Part shown: piece by piece, positions 9,058 to 17,612 of the stretch
Layout: every line of letters begins with the position of its first letter
Position numbering within the stretch: the stretch's first letter is position 1
DNA from: Agathobaculum hominis
Lineage (GTDB): Bacteria; Bacillota; Clostridia; Oscillospirales; Butyricicoccaceae
DNA: 64,000 nucleotides
Assembly (NCBI RefSeq): GCF_014288055.1
Contig: NZ_JACOPK010000009.1
Location: forward strand, 1 to 64,000
Direction of reading: 5' to 3'
The notes under the pieces: generated by a model
Database searches by the model: none
What the model was told of the DNA's origin: nothing
What the model saw: only the letters and a program-made list of their open reading frames with translations
Made by a program: the position numbers and the translations under genes

Positions 9058-9246
9058 ATGGACTATATGACATTGAAAGAGGCCGCCGAAAAGTGGGGCG
9101 TGACACCTCGTAGGGTAAATTATTATTGTGCTGGTGGGCGTATCCCCGGCGCTGTGAAGATGGCTGGTGTTTGGCTGATCCCAAAGAACGCAGAAAAGCC
9201 GATTGACGGAAGGACAAAACAAGGGAAGGGGTTGCACCATGAATAA
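9058..9246 (+). CDS. Small helix-turn-helix protein
   Basis: 62 residues. LKEAAEKWGVTPRRVNYYCAG is an excisionase/MerR-like winged helix-turn-helix, followed by IPGAVKMAGVWLIPKNA, the typical wing. Its stop overlaps the response-regulator start by eight bases, so it is the first gene of the regulatory operon. It probably acts as a DNA-binding accessory protein; the target is unknown. Confidence 0.75.
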   Translation: MDYMTLKEAAEKWGVTPRRVNYYCAGGRIPGAVKMAGVWLIPKNAEKPIDGRTKQGKGLHHE

Positions 9247-9931
9247 AATCCTGATTATAGATGATGACAGAGAACTGTGCGCTTTGATTAAACGTAGCGT
9301 ACAAGCAGAAAACATAGAAGCTGATTTTTGTAATACCGGAAAAGAGGGCTTACAAAAATTAAGAGAGCAGGAGTATCAGCTTGTGGTGCTGGATGTGATG
9401 ATGCCTGGTATGGATGGCTTTGAAACGCTGGAAGAAATCCGCAAAGAGAACAGTCTGCCGATTTTGATGTTCACATCTAAAAATGACAGCATTTCTAAAG
9501 TACGGGGCTTACGGGCCGGAGCGGACGATTATCTTACAAAACCGTTTGATATGGATGAACTGATTGCCCGTATTGCGTCTCTTATTCGCCGCTACACTCG
9601 CTTTAATCAGCAAGCTGGAGCCATACAAAAGCTAAATTTTGACGGATTGCAGATTGATCTTGAAAATCGTTCTGTTACTACATCAAACGGCACTTTTGAA
9701 CTGCCCCCAAAGGAATTTGATTTGCTCCTGTACTGTGCAAAACATCAAGGGAAAATTTTGACCAAACAGCAGATTTATGAGGAAGTTTGGGGCGAAGAAT
9801 ATTTCTATGATGACAGTAACATTATGGCGATTATCAGTCGGCTTCGTAAAAAATTAGAAGTCAATCCTTCAAGCCCAAAGTATATACAAACGGTCAAAGG
9901 GATTGGCTACCGGTTTAATAAGGAGGTGTAG
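9239..9931 (+). CDS. OmpR/VanR-type response regulator
   Basis: 230 residues from ATG 9239. The receiver domain has the acidic pair IIDDDRE, the phospho-acceptor Asp in VVLDVMMPGMDGF, and the conserved Lys in YLTKPFD. The C-terminal winged helix is of OmpR type (PPKEFDLLLYCAKH, NIMAIISRLRKKL). It is coupled to the upstream HTH gene and lies six bases before its kinase. Four GCAAGGTT repeats in front of the ABC operon at 10909 are its likely binding sites. The AT-rich codon use contrasts with the element backbone, which suggests cargo. Confidence 0.9.
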   Translation: MNKILIIDDDRELCALIKRSVQAENIEADFCNTGKEGLQKLREQEYQLVVLDVMMPGMDGFETLEEIRKENSLPILMFTSKNDSISKVRGLRAGADDYLTKPFDMDELIARIASLIRRYTRFNQQAGAIQKLNFDGLQIDLENRSVTTSNGTFELPPKEFDLLLYCAKHQGKILTKQQIYEEVWGEEYFYDDSNIMAIISRLRKKLEVNPSSPKYIQTVKGIGYRFNKEV

Positions 9932-9936
9932 TCAGC

Positions 9937-10854
9937 ATGGAAATTATCGTATTCTTGTCCATTGTGATTGCTGTTGTGGCTGTATTGACTTCCATCGTTC
10001 TCGTTCGGCGTGTAAAAAAACAAATAGCAGAAATGACCGATGTGCTGGTTGATGTGAAAAACGGAAATGGCAACCGGCGTATTCTATCTGCAACAAATGA
10101 ACTGACAGCACCTCTTGCCTATGAAATCAATGAGATCGTTGTGGCCTATGAAAGCAGACTTTCAACTGTACGGCAGACAGAAGAAACCAACCGCCAGCTT
10201 ATGACGAGCCTTTCCCATGATGTGCGAACGCCCCTTACTACTCTGATTGGGTATCTTGACGCTGCACACAAAGGACTGGTCACAGGAAAAGACCGGGATG
10301 ATTATATTGAAACCGCCCGCCGGAAAGCCCATGATCTAAAAGAATATATTGATGTACTATTTGACTGGTTCAAGTTAAATTCTAACGAGTTTGCTTTGGA
10401 GATCCAGAGTGTTGAGGCCGCAGAGCTGACAAGAAATATCCTCATTGACTGGATACCGATTTTTGAGGATAAACAGGTTGATTATGACATTGATATTCCC
10501 GAACATCCTGTCCGGGTAAGATTGGATATGGACAGCTATATGAGGATTGTCAATAATCTCATTCAAAATGTAATCGCTCACAGCCATGCAGACAAAATCA
10601 AAATTGCCCTGTCAAAGAAGGAAAATAACATGGAGCTGCTGCTGGCGGATAATGGAGTGGGAATTGAGAAGGAAGATTTGAAACACATTTTTGAACGGCT
10701 CTATAAGTGTGACAAAGGACGGTCTGAAAAAGGAAGCGGTCTTGGTCTTTCTATTGTCCATCAGCTTGTAGAAAAGATGGGGGGAAGTATAACAGTTGAA
10801 AGTGTACCGGGAAAAGGAACTGAATTTATGTTGCTTTTTCCTTTGGAGAGTTAA
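9937..10854 (+). CDS. Sensor histidine kinase
   Basis: 305 residues. One N-terminal membrane helix (FLSIVIAVVAVLTSIVLV) lacks an extended extracellular loop, as in intramembrane-sensing kinases. The H box is LMTSLSHDVRTPLTTLIGYL. The ATP domain has the N box RIVNNLIQNVIAHS, G1 LLLADNGVGI, and G2 KGSGLGLSIVHQ. It should phosphorylate the regulator encoded just upstream. Kinases of this architecture next to lantibiotic-immunity ABC transporters usually respond to peptide antibiotics; that stimulus is inferred here. Confidence 0.9.
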   Translation: MEIIVFLSIVIAVVAVLTSIVLVRRVKKQIAEMTDVLVDVKNGNGNRRILSATNELTAPLAYEINEIVVAYESRLSTVRQTEETNRQLMTSLSHDVRTPLTTLIGYLDAAHKGLVTGKDRDDYIETARRKAHDLKEYIDVLFDWFKLNSNEFALEIQSVEAAELTRNILIDWIPIFEDKQVDYDIDIPEHPVRVRLDMDSYMRIVNNLIQNVIAHSHADKIKIALSKKENNMELLLADNGVGIEKEDLKHIFERLYKCDKGRSEKGSGLGLSIVHQLVEKMGGSITVESVPGKGTEFMLLFPLES

Positions 10855-10856
10855 GC

Positions 10857-10890
10857 GGGTTCCCGTCTTTATGGCGGGAGCCTTTGTCAT
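10857..10890 (+). terminator. Terminator after the kinase gene
   Basis: A stem GGTTCCCG/CGGGAGCC (one G-T pair) with a nine-base loop is followed by TTTGTCATTTT, directly after the kinase stop. It separates the regulatory operon from the ABC operon. Confidence 0.65.
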
Positions 10891-10908
10891 TTTACTGGAT
10901 TTCAAATT

Positions 10909-10962
10909 GCAAGGTTAATGCAAGGTTGCGGCAAGGTTAATGCAAGGTTGGCATGATAGAAT
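10909..10962 (+). promoter_or_regulatory. Four phased response-regulator sites and promoter of the ABC operon
   Basis: GCAAGGTT occurs at 10909, 10920, 10931 and 10942, a strict 11-base period that puts all copies on the same DNA face. The repeats cover the position of the -35 element; a -10 TAGAAT lies at 10957-10962 with no good -35 of its own. This layout fits activation by an OmpR-type dimer pair, most simply the regulator at 9239. Confidence 0.75.
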
Positions 10963-10988
10963 ACCTTACAGAACAGGAGGTTTTGAAT

Positions 10989-11915
10989 ATGGATACAAAT
11001 TATATCATTGAAACAAAAAATCTGACGAAGCAATACGGCTCACAAAAGAGTGTGGCTGACTTAAATATCCATGTCAAGCGTGGGAGAATTTATGGTCTGT
11101 TGGGTAGAAACGGAGCCGGAAAAACCACTACCATGAAAATGCTGTTGGGTTTAACGAAGCCTACTTCCGGTGAGGTCAAAATCTGGGGAAAGTCTTTGCA
11201 AGGAAATGAAAAGAAGTTGCTGCCCCGCATTGGCAGTTTGATTGAGTCCCCTGGTTTTTATCCCAATCTGACCGGCACAGAGAACCTGCGTATCTTTGCT
11301 ACTCTGCGGGGCGTACCAAACAATCATGCTATCAAAGATGCTCTGGATCTGGTAGGACTGCCCTACAAAGATAAAAAGCTCTTTTCACAGTATTCTCTTG
11401 GTATGAAGCAGCGGCTTGCCATCGCCCTTGCCGTTATGCACGATCCGGAGCTTTTGATTTTGGATGAGCCGATCAACGGCCTCGATCCCATCGGTATTGC
11501 AGAAGTACGCTCCTTTATTCGGGAGCTTTGCGACGCAAGAGGAAAAACTATTTTGATTTCCAGTCACATTCTTTCGGAGATTTCTTTGCTGGCTGACGAT
11601 ATTGGAATTATCGACCACGGCGCGTTGCTGGAAGAAGAAAGCCTTGCTGAGCTGGAGCAAAAAAGCAGTAAGCATATCCGTTTTACGCTCTCTGATACTG
11701 CACAGGCGGCAAGAATTTTGGAACGCAATTTCCATGAAAACCATTTCTCCATACAGGACGACCACAATCTGCGCCTGCACAACCTTGATCTGCCTGTGGG
11801 GAAAATTGTAACTGCCTTTGTAGAAAACGGATTGGAGGTATCGGAGGCGCATACTTGTGAAGAAAGTCTTGAAGATTACTTCAAGCGTGTGACAGGGGGA
11901 GAAGGAATTGCTTAA
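10989..11915 (+). CDS. ABC transporter ATPase (lantibiotic-immunity/bacitracin type)
   Basis: 308 residues from ATG 10989, behind AGGAGG. Walker A is GLLGRNGAGKTTTMKMLLG, the Q loop follows at LIESPGFYPNLT, the signature is YSLGMKQRLAIA, Walker B is LLILDEPINGLDP, and the switch His is in SSHILSE. The C-terminal 80 residues resemble LanF/BcrA-type subunits. With two six-helix permeases it should form an exporter that removes peptide antibiotics from the membrane. It is induced through the upstream direct repeats. Its stop overlaps the next gene. Confidence 0.88.
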   Translation: MDTNYIIETKNLTKQYGSQKSVADLNIHVKRGRIYGLLGRNGAGKTTTMKMLLGLTKPTSGEVKIWGKSLQGNEKKLLPRIGSLIESPGFYPNLTGTENLRIFATLRGVPNNHAIKDALDLVGLPYKDKKLFSQYSLGMKQRLAIALAVMHDPELLILDEPINGLDPIGIAEVRSFIRELCDARGKTILISSHILSEISLLADDIGIIDHGALLEEESLAELEQKSSKHIRFTLSDTAQAARILERNFHENHFSIQDDHNLRLHNLDLPVGKIVTAFVENGLEVSEAHTCEESLEDYFKRVTGGEGIA

Positions 11916-12693
11916 ACTAATCAAATGCGAATTTTTGAAATTGAAACGGAAGAAATTTATTCCGCTTATTATTCTGGCTGCTTTCCTGTTTCCAATCCCG
12001 CTGACTTATCTGATGACAACGCCCTCTATGATGGAGCGATATACAGATCGGGCAGATGCTTTTGACGGACTATTTAACATGGTGTTGGGATATGGTATCC
12101 AGTTTTTACTGCCCTGCATTATTGGAGTGATTGCCGCTATCCTGTTCTTTATGGAACGCGACAACGATACATTCAAAAATCTGCGTACAATTCCCGTAAC
12201 CAGCACGCAAATGGTGCTTGCAAAGATTATTGTCCTCTTTCTTTTTGGAATTGTTTTTTGTGTGGCTTCTACCATTGCAACAATTCTTTGCGGATTTGGA
12301 ACATTAGAAGTTTATGGAATAGGCTATAAATTGTTTTTATCGGTTGAAACAGGAATTTTCATTACGGCAGGAACACTCCCGTTGATTGTTCTTGTTGTCT
12401 TTTTCAGTAAGACCTATGTTTTTTCCATTTTGTTGTGTGTCTTTTACAGCGTTCTGAACATGAGTGCTACGGCATTGTTTGACACACTGCCTAAAACTAT
12501 GTTATGGCTTCTGCCCACGCCACTGACTACATTTTGGAGTGCGGGAGATATGGCGGCTCATGGAATAAAAATGGACTTGGAGCAAATGACAGGGCTAATT
12601 CCCTCAACATTTCAAGTTGTATTCATTCTTGGGATCATGGCATTCGTTTCGTTCTTACTGATTGACAGATTATATAAGCAGAGGGGGGAATAA
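11908..12693 (+). CDS. ABC transporter permease 1 (LanE/G-like)
   Basis: 261 residues from a TTG overlapping the end of the ATPase gene, with GGAGAAGG upstream. About six membrane helices alternate with short loops (FIPLIILAAFLFPIPLTYLM, IQFLLPCIIGVIAAILFFM, IIVLFLFGIVFCVASTIATI and others). The N-terminal cytoplasmic KCEFLKLKRKK and the ERDNDTFKNLRTIPVT coupling loop are typical of ABC-2 family immunity permeases. It pairs with the next gene. Confidence 0.82.
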   Translation: MLKLIKCEFLKLKRKKFIPLIILAAFLFPIPLTYLMTTPSMMERYTDRADAFDGLFNMVLGYGIQFLLPCIIGVIAAILFFMERDNDTFKNLRTIPVTSTQMVLAKIIVLFLFGIVFCVASTIATILCGFGTLEVYGIGYKLFLSVETGIFITAGTLPLIVLVVFFSKTYVFSILLCVFYSVLNMSATALFDTLPKTMLWLLPTPLTTFWSAGDMAAHGIKMDLEQMTGLIPSTFQVVFILGIMAFVSFLLIDRLYKQRGE

Positions 12694-12695
12694 AC

Positions 12696-13475
12696 ATGGT
12701 TCGCATTGTAAAAACAGAATTTTATAAATTGAAAAGGTATCATATCCTTTGGGCGGGCGTTGCACTCATGCTCCTATCCGTCCTGCTGACCTTGTTTACC
12801 TCTATGGCGAATGATGGTTCCGTTTGGGATTTTGCCTATCTTACAGAACAGGTCATCAAAAACAATATGTCCATGATTTTTCCGATGTGTATCAGCCTAA
12901 TTGCTGGATATATGATTTCTCGTGAGCAGACGGATGACACATTGAAAAATATTCTGACTGTGCCGATCTCTTTTAAGAAACTGCTGACCGGAAAATTGAT
13001 TGTGTGCGGCGTATTGTCTATTATTTTCGGGTTGATATGCAGTCTGTTTACAATCATAGCAGAAATGATTGTGGGATTTCCCGGCTTTGAGATTTCCTTA
13101 GCTCTAAAAGCAGCCTTGCAGATTACTGCGGTTAATTTCTTTTTATATCTTGCGGTTCTGCCGATTATCGCTCTTACTTGTCGGAGGGCAGGCAGCTTTT
13201 TAGTCGGTGTAATCATTGCTTTTGTCTATGGATATGGAGGGATGTTTGCCGCAGGAAATATGACATTAGCAAACCTTTATCCGATTACCGCAAGTCTTGG
13301 AATGGTAGGCTACCGTAGCTATGATACCGCAGTCAACTGGAATATCGGAACCTGTTCTTGCAGTCTTGCGCTTGCTGTCGTTATTTCTGCCATCTTGATT
13401 TTGTGCATGAAAGAACGAGAAGCAACCCAAACAAAGAAAAGGGCCAAAAAGGTAGCTCCAAAGAAAGGCTGGTGA
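12696..13475 (+). CDS. ABC transporter permease 2 (LanG/E-like)
   Basis: 259 residues, two bases after permease 1. The design is the same: the N-terminal KTEFYKLKRYHILW, six predicted membrane helices and the coupling loop SREQTDDTLKNILTVPISF. A lysine-rich tail (KKRAKKVAPKKGW) ends in the cytoplasm. It is related to permease 1, presumably by old duplication, and the two should form the heterodimeric channel. Confidence 0.82.
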   Translation: MVRIVKTEFYKLKRYHILWAGVALMLLSVLLTLFTSMANDGSVWDFAYLTEQVIKNNMSMIFPMCISLIAGYMISREQTDDTLKNILTVPISFKKLLTGKLIVCGVLSIIFGLICSLFTIIAEMIVGFPGFEISLALKAALQITAVNFFLYLAVLPIIALTCRRAGSFLVGVIIAFVYGYGGMFAAGNMTLANLYPITASLGMVGYRSYDTAVNWNIGTCSCSLALAVVISAILILCMKEREATQTKKRAKKVAPKKGW

Positions 13476-13482
13476 TGATTTT

Positions 13483-13944
13483 ATGAAGAAAATAGTTTTA
13501 GCATTAACATTCGTTCTTTTAGGAAGTTTTATGCTTTCTGGCTGTTCAAAAGATGAAATTCTCGATCATTATAATAATATCGTTCAGTCGGCTGGAGCCA
13601 TAGAGCTTACAGGAAAGTCATCTTTGGAAGGAACAAAAGAAAAAGGGATCGATGATTATACGGGAACTTATACGGCTGATTATGAGGATTTTTCAGATAC
13701 AGAGTATTTGTTCGGAGGAACTTCCATAAAAAGAGAAGCCGGTAAGGAACTGTCTATTGACTGCACTTTGGAGGTTACGGAAGGTACTGCAAAAGTATTT
13801 TGGATTTCTGGATCTGATGAAGCAGTCACGTTGATTGAAGCAACCGGAACTTATAGTGACACAATTACACTTCCTGATGGTGGAAATTATATCGGAATTG
13901 AATGCGAGAGTTTCACAGGAAGCATTGAATTAAATATTGAATAA
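13483..13944 (+). CDS. Small lipoprotein of the ABC operon
   Basis: 153 residues. The signal peptide KIVLALTFVLLGSFMLSGC ends in a lipobox Cys at residue 21, so the protein is tethered outside the membrane. The mature part is acidic and probably mostly beta. It lies seven bases after permease 2 and ends the operon. By position it resembles LanI-type or accessory immunity lipoproteins, but no sequence signature proves this. Confidence 0.75.
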   Translation: MKKIVLALTFVLLGSFMLSGCSKDEILDHYNNIVQSAGAIELTGKSSLEGTKEKGIDDYTGTYTADYEDFSDTEYLFGGTSIKREAGKELSIDCTLEVTEGTAKVFWISGSDEAVTLIEATGTYSDTITLPDGGNYIGIECESFTGSIELNIE

Positions 13945-13955
13945 CATTCTGCCGG

Positions 13956-13983
13956 ACGACGGCAAAAGAAAAAAAGCCGTCGT
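13956..13983 (+). terminator. Hairpin after the lipoprotein gene
   Basis: Perfect eight-base stem ACGACGGC/GCCGTCGT with a 12-base A-rich loop, 12 bases after the lipoprotein stop. There is no T tract, so it may protect the transcript end rather than stop transcription. Confidence 0.5.
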
Positions 13984-14011
13984 AGAGCAGACAATTTGAC
14001 ACGCCCATTTG

Positions 14012-14050
14012 AAACGGCGGCTTTGATTTTCAGAGCCGCCGTTTCTTTGC
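14012..14050 (+). terminator. Terminator of the ABC operon
   Basis: Perfect 11-base stem AAACGGCGGCT/AGCCGCCGTTT followed by CTTTG. The A/T-flanked stem could work in both directions. Confidence 0.7.
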
Positions 14051-14078
14051 GTTTGCACAAACCAATGACGACTTGCAG

Positions 14079-14125
14079 GGACACGGTAGCCGATTGGAGG
14101 TTGATTTACCGTGTCCTTCTTTTTA
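14079..14125 (+). terminator. Second terminator in the 13.9-14.4 kb gap
   Basis: Ten-base stem GGACACGGTA/TACCGTGTCC with an 18-base loop and a TTCTTTTT tail. Three hairpins in 170 bases leave this 440-base gap free of genes and isolate the cargo from the sigma-like gene. Confidence 0.7.
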
Positions 14126-14288
14126 TTTCGCAGTATCCATGATCTGCACCAGTTAAAAAAAGCGTAGCTCCCCCTCCGGGACAGTCTGGTTATGAATGTG
14201 AAATTAGACAACACATAAATGAATATGTAATTTCATGCGTCCGTGTGGCTTCATGCCGCCCGGGCGCTTTTGCGTTCTTATGGGGCTG

Positions 14289-14311
14289 CTTCGGGTCATG
14301 TTGGCCCGAAG
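14289..14311. repeat. Dyad copy 4 (element-1 variant)
   Basis: Arms CTTCGGGTCA and TGGCCCGAAG, loop TGT. The single mismatch would be a G-U pair in RNA. It lies 74 bases upstream of the sigma-like gene. Confidence 0.7.
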
Positions 14312-14384
14312 CCATTCCCCGGTGCCGCTCCCCGCCGCCTTCGTTTCGGTCACTCGTCAACCAACAACCGAAACGGAGGTCAAT

Positions 14385-14807
14385 ATGGCTATTATCAATT
14401 TGCGGGACTATTACCCATTCTATACATCGGATTGCTTCATGGAAGTATCGGAAGAAGTTGCAGAAATGTTCAAAGAGTTTGATCGTAAAGAGGCTGCGTA
14501 CCGGCTGCGTACATACCGCCACAAAGCCTACTATTCCCTTGATCGGGATGACGGGCTGGAGCATGAAGCTCTCTTTGTCGCCTTATCTCCCCATGAACTG
14601 TATGAGCGGAAAGTGACCATGCAGGAGCTTCATGCAGCGATTGGCAGTCTGCCGAACAAACAGGCAAAACGGATTTACGCTCATTTCATTCTCGGCATGA
14701 CCAAACAGGATATTGCCCGGGCAGAGGGCGTCCATGAAAAAGTGGTTCGTGTCGCAATCGAGCGAGGTCTGCGGCGCTTAGAAAAAATTTTGAAAAATTC
14801 TTTGTAA
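14385..14807 (+). CDS. Sigma-70-like element regulator
   Basis: 140 residues from ATG 14385, behind ACGGAGGT. The C-terminal 60 residues form a sigma region 4 helix-turn-helix (LPNKQAKRIYAHFILGMTKQ, DIARAEGVHEKVVRVAIERG). The N-terminus (INLRDYYPFYTSDCFMEVSE) is the typical start of sigma-like factors in Tn1549-type elements; no region 2 is evident, so it may not be a full sigma factor. A homologue with the same N-terminus is encoded at 38901-39323. Dyad copies flank it on both sides. Confidence 0.75.
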   Translation: MAIINLRDYYPFYTSDCFMEVSEEVAEMFKEFDRKEAAYRLRTYRHKAYYSLDRDDGLEHEALFVALSPHELYERKVTMQELHAAIGSLPNKQAKRIYAHFILGMTKQDIARAEGVHEKVVRVAIERGLRRLEKILKNSL

Positions 14808-14857
14808 GGTGTACCGATTTAGGCCGGAAAATGAAATGGCTTATGAGAGGTAAAACA

Positions 14858-14880
14858 CTTCGGGTCACAATGACCCGAGG
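14858..14880. repeat. Dyad copy 5 (element-1 variant)
   Basis: Arms CTTCGGGTCA and TGACCCGAGG around the loop CAA, 50 bases after the sigma-like gene. Relative to copy 3, C-G has become T-A on both arms, a compensating change. Confidence 0.75.
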
Positions 14881-14924
14881 TTCAGACAAGCCTCATGCAG
14901 ATTGAAAATTGAATAAAAAGACAC

Positions 14925-15300
14925 CCGGATACGAAGGGGAACGCGCTGTGTGACAGACCCGCCATGACCTCGGATTTCAGAGAATACAGTCTTTGTAAAA
15001 CTGAGCGAGCGAACAGGTTCATGCCATAGGTGGGGGCAAGGCTGGCTCCACCGGAACAGGCGCAGAACCCGGATACTTGCGTTTAGTCACAGTCCGAGCG
15101 TTGAAGCGGCCTTGCAAGCCGTGAGCCGTCGCAGGCAATGAGAACGCCTTGCCATCAGAATGGGGAGAGTTGAAATACTATGGGGCATGAAGCCTATGTC
15201 CGTCCGATGTGTCTGAAATGAAGTGAAAACCTATGGGGAGTCCCCGGCAATGCTGTCTGATGATAGGCCAACCGATCCGGCGTGGCTCCCCATCTTTTCA
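14925..15300 (+). ncRNA. Structured non-coding stretch, possible intron or RNA remnant
   Basis: About 375 bases with no gene and many short GC-rich complementary segments: CCTTGCAAGCC near 15110, TATGGGGAG at 15230 facing CTCCCCAT at 15285, and several purine-rich loops. It starts after ACGCGCTGTGTGACAG; the GTGTGAC resembles the 5' end of group II introns. I find no reverse transcriptase and no clear domain V. An intron remnant, an element-borne RNA or leader for the next gene are all possible. Confidence 0.35.
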
Positions 15301-15315
15301 AAAAAGGAGCATTTT

Positions 15316-15519
15316 ATGGGAAATGCGTTTGGAATGATCCCCGGCTTGGAAACGGACGAATGGAGCAATGACGCCTGCCGCGGTTATGTCATTATGGCAA
15401 TGGAGGACTGCGGATTTTCAAAGAAGGATATACGGCGTGTTGTGGGGCAGCTTTATGAAGTATTTGACCTCAACAGCGTGGAGGACGCCAAAGAAAAGTA
15501 CCATTCCAGTCCTTACTGA
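15316..15519 (+). CDS. Small conserved element protein
   Basis: 67 residues from ATG 15316, behind AAAAAGGAG. It is acidic and probably helical, with AMEDCGFSKKDIRRVVGQLY as the most distinctive stretch. There is no membrane segment. Its position between the sigma-like gene and the recombinase suggests a role in regulation or excision, but nothing in the sequence shows it. Dyad copy 6 begins at the base after the stop. Confidence 0.55.
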   Translation: MGNAFGMIPGLETDEWSNDACRGYVIMAMEDCGFSKKDIRRVVGQLYEVFDLNSVEDAKEKYHSSPY

Positions 15520-15542
15520 CCTCGGGCCATATCGACCCGAAG
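15520..15542. repeat. Dyad copy 6 (element-1 variant)
   Basis: Arms CCTCGGGCCA and CGACCCGAAG around the loop TAT, directly after the preceding stop codon. Two mismatches. Confidence 0.6.
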
Positions 15543-15652
15543 TGGAGAAAGCTCAAAGGGCGGCACCTGCTGGGTGTCGCCTTTTGACATTTCCCCACAG
15601 GACAAGCGGGAAAGGCAGGCATATACACGCACTTTCGCAAAGGAGGTTTTCA

Positions 15653-15829
15653 ATGACGCAAGCTGTCACTTATGAACGAGAAACAAAGTCTGTCGCATTT
15701 CAAGGGAAGATCATTGTGCTGGAAAGCCTCACGCCGGTACTTCCCCCGAAGGAGAAAGCACAGCGCAAAAAAGAAATTGAGCGTTGTCTTTATGAGGTGT
15801 TCAGAAAATATGGGGACAGATTTCCCTAA
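15653..15829 (+). CDS. Small protein upstream of the serine recombinase
   Basis: 58 residues from ATG 15653, behind a perfect AAAGGAGG. The basic middle (PPKEKAQRKKEIERCLYEVF) is probably helical. It lies 90 bases before the recombinase and upstream of its promoter. Small proteins here may act as recombination directionality factors in such elements; this is inference from position only. Confidence 0.55.
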   Translation: MTQAVTYERETKSVAFQGKIIVLESLTPVLPPKEKAQRKKEIERCLYEVFRKYGDRFP

Positions 15830-15870
15830 TCATTCGCAACATTGTTGTCCGGGGCTGCTGATGGTATAAT
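15815..15870 (+). promoter_or_regulatory. Promoter module B for the serine recombinase
   Basis: -35 TTGTTG (15842-15847), 17 bases, -10 TATAAT (15865-15870). The upstream part overlaps the end of the preceding gene and matches the module at 6499-6554 (GACAG, CTAATC, TTCGCAACATT). Confidence 0.65.
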
Positions 15871-15918
15871 ATAGTTGTAAGGTTGGTAGCTCCATTCCAA
15901 CAAGGAAAGGAGCCCAAT

Positions 15919-17426
15919 ATGGAATTTATCAGAGAAGATTGTATTTACGCAAGACAGTCAGTAGACCGCAAGGACAGTATCAGCATTGAAAGTCAGATTG
16001 ACTTTTGCAAGTATGAATTGAAAGGTGGGAGCTGCCGGGTATTCAAGGACAAAGGCTATTCCGGTAAAAATACGGATAGGCCGGAGTTTCAAAAGCTGTT
16101 GGGCGAGATCCGCAAGGGAAAGGTCAGGCGGGTCATCGTGTATAAACTGGACCGTATAAGCCGCTCTATTCTGGACTTTGCAACGATGATGGAGCTGTTT
16201 CAAGAGTATGATGTGGAGTTTGTATCATCCACAGAAAAGTTTGATACTTCGACCCCGATGGGCCGGGCCATGCTGAATATCTGCATTGTATTCGCCCAGC
16301 TTGAACGGGAGACAATTCAGAAGCGTGTCACAGACGCCTACTATTCCCGGTGTCTGAAAGGTTTCCACATGAGCGGACAGGCACCATACGGTTATCAGTT
16401 AGAGCCTACTGTGGTAGAGGGTATCCGTACAAAGAAAATGGTTGCCGACCCCATAGCCGCCGACCATGTACGGCTGATGTTTGAAATGTACGCTGAACCG
16501 GAAACCTCCTTCGGAGATATTACCCGATACTTCGAGGAACAGGGTATCAAGATTTACGAGAAGTCAATGGTTCGGAGTTTTCTTTCCCAGCTTTTGCGAA
16601 ACCCCGTTTATGCACAGGCCGACTTGGAGCTGTACGAATTTTTCAAGAGTCAGGGTGCAGCGATTGTCAATGACGCTTCTGACTTTGCCGGAACAAACGG
16701 CTGCTATCTCTATCAGGGGCGGGATGTGAAGGAGGACAAGGACAGGTGCTTAAAAGACCAGATACTTGTTATTGCTCCCCATGAAGCACTCATTTCCTCT
16801 GACACATGGCTGAAATGCCGGAAAAACTTATGGCAAATACCACCTTCCAGCAGGGACGGAAACCGAAGAACACTTGGCTGGCCGGAAAAATCAAATGCGG
16901 TCATTGTGGGTATGCGCTGAAAGCCACCCATGTGCCAAACAGCACCGGGTATTTCCGCTGTACCAAACGGACGGAAAACAAAGGTTGTCCGGGCTGTGGG
17001 AAAATCCGCAAAGAAGAATTTGAGCAATTCATTTTCTCGGCCATGCAGGAGAAATTCAAAGACTTTCAGATACTCCACGGCAGGGAGGAAAAAGTCAATC
17101 CGAAACTGACAGCCTATCAAGTGGAGCTGGCACAGGTGGAGGCAGAAATTGAAAAGCTGCTGGACACGCTGACCGGAGCCAATGCGACCTTGCTTGCCTA
17201 CGCTAACAAAAAAATTGAAGAACTGGACACCCGACGCCAGACCATTTCAAAGGCAATCGCCGAATTGAGTGTTGAAACCATATCGCCCCAGCAGATAAAG
17301 AAGTTATCCTATTATCTCGACAACTGGGACAGCATAGATTTTGACGACAAAAGAAAAGCCGCCGATGGTTTGATCTCTACGATCAAGGCCACCAGCGACC
17401 GTGTTCAGATAGAGTGGAAAATCTGA
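15919..17426 (+). pseudogene. Large serine recombinase (TnpX-like), single frameshift
   Basis: The first frame (from ATG 15919) carries the resolvase domain: catalytic Ser in YARQSVDRKDSISIESQ, then YKLDRISRSILDF and the Arg-rich helix LERETIQKRV, followed by the recombinase domain. The frame is lost at a run of five A (16822-16826). The next frame continues the same protein with the zinc ribbon (IKCGHCGYALK, CPGCGK) and the coiled coil. Adding one A restores a protein of about 500 residues, the family length. It would excise and integrate element 1. It may be truly broken, a sequencing error, or recoded. Confidence 0.85.
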
Positions 17427-17612
17427 CATTTCCGCTCTATCGCCCCTCATTTCTATTTTATCTTGTTTGTACCCCTTGTACACCGATGTTTTACTCGTTC
17501 ATTATACCACTTTTTCGGCGCTCTGCTACTTGAAATTTCAACTGTACCCATTCGCTCAAAATTCAAAAACCGCTTCCCGAACGCCTCAGCCTGCTTTTCC
17601 CAAAATCGCTGA

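Noticed and set aside
14925..15300. Intact group II intron
   Set aside because: No reverse transcriptase/maturase gene and no convincing domain V hairpin.
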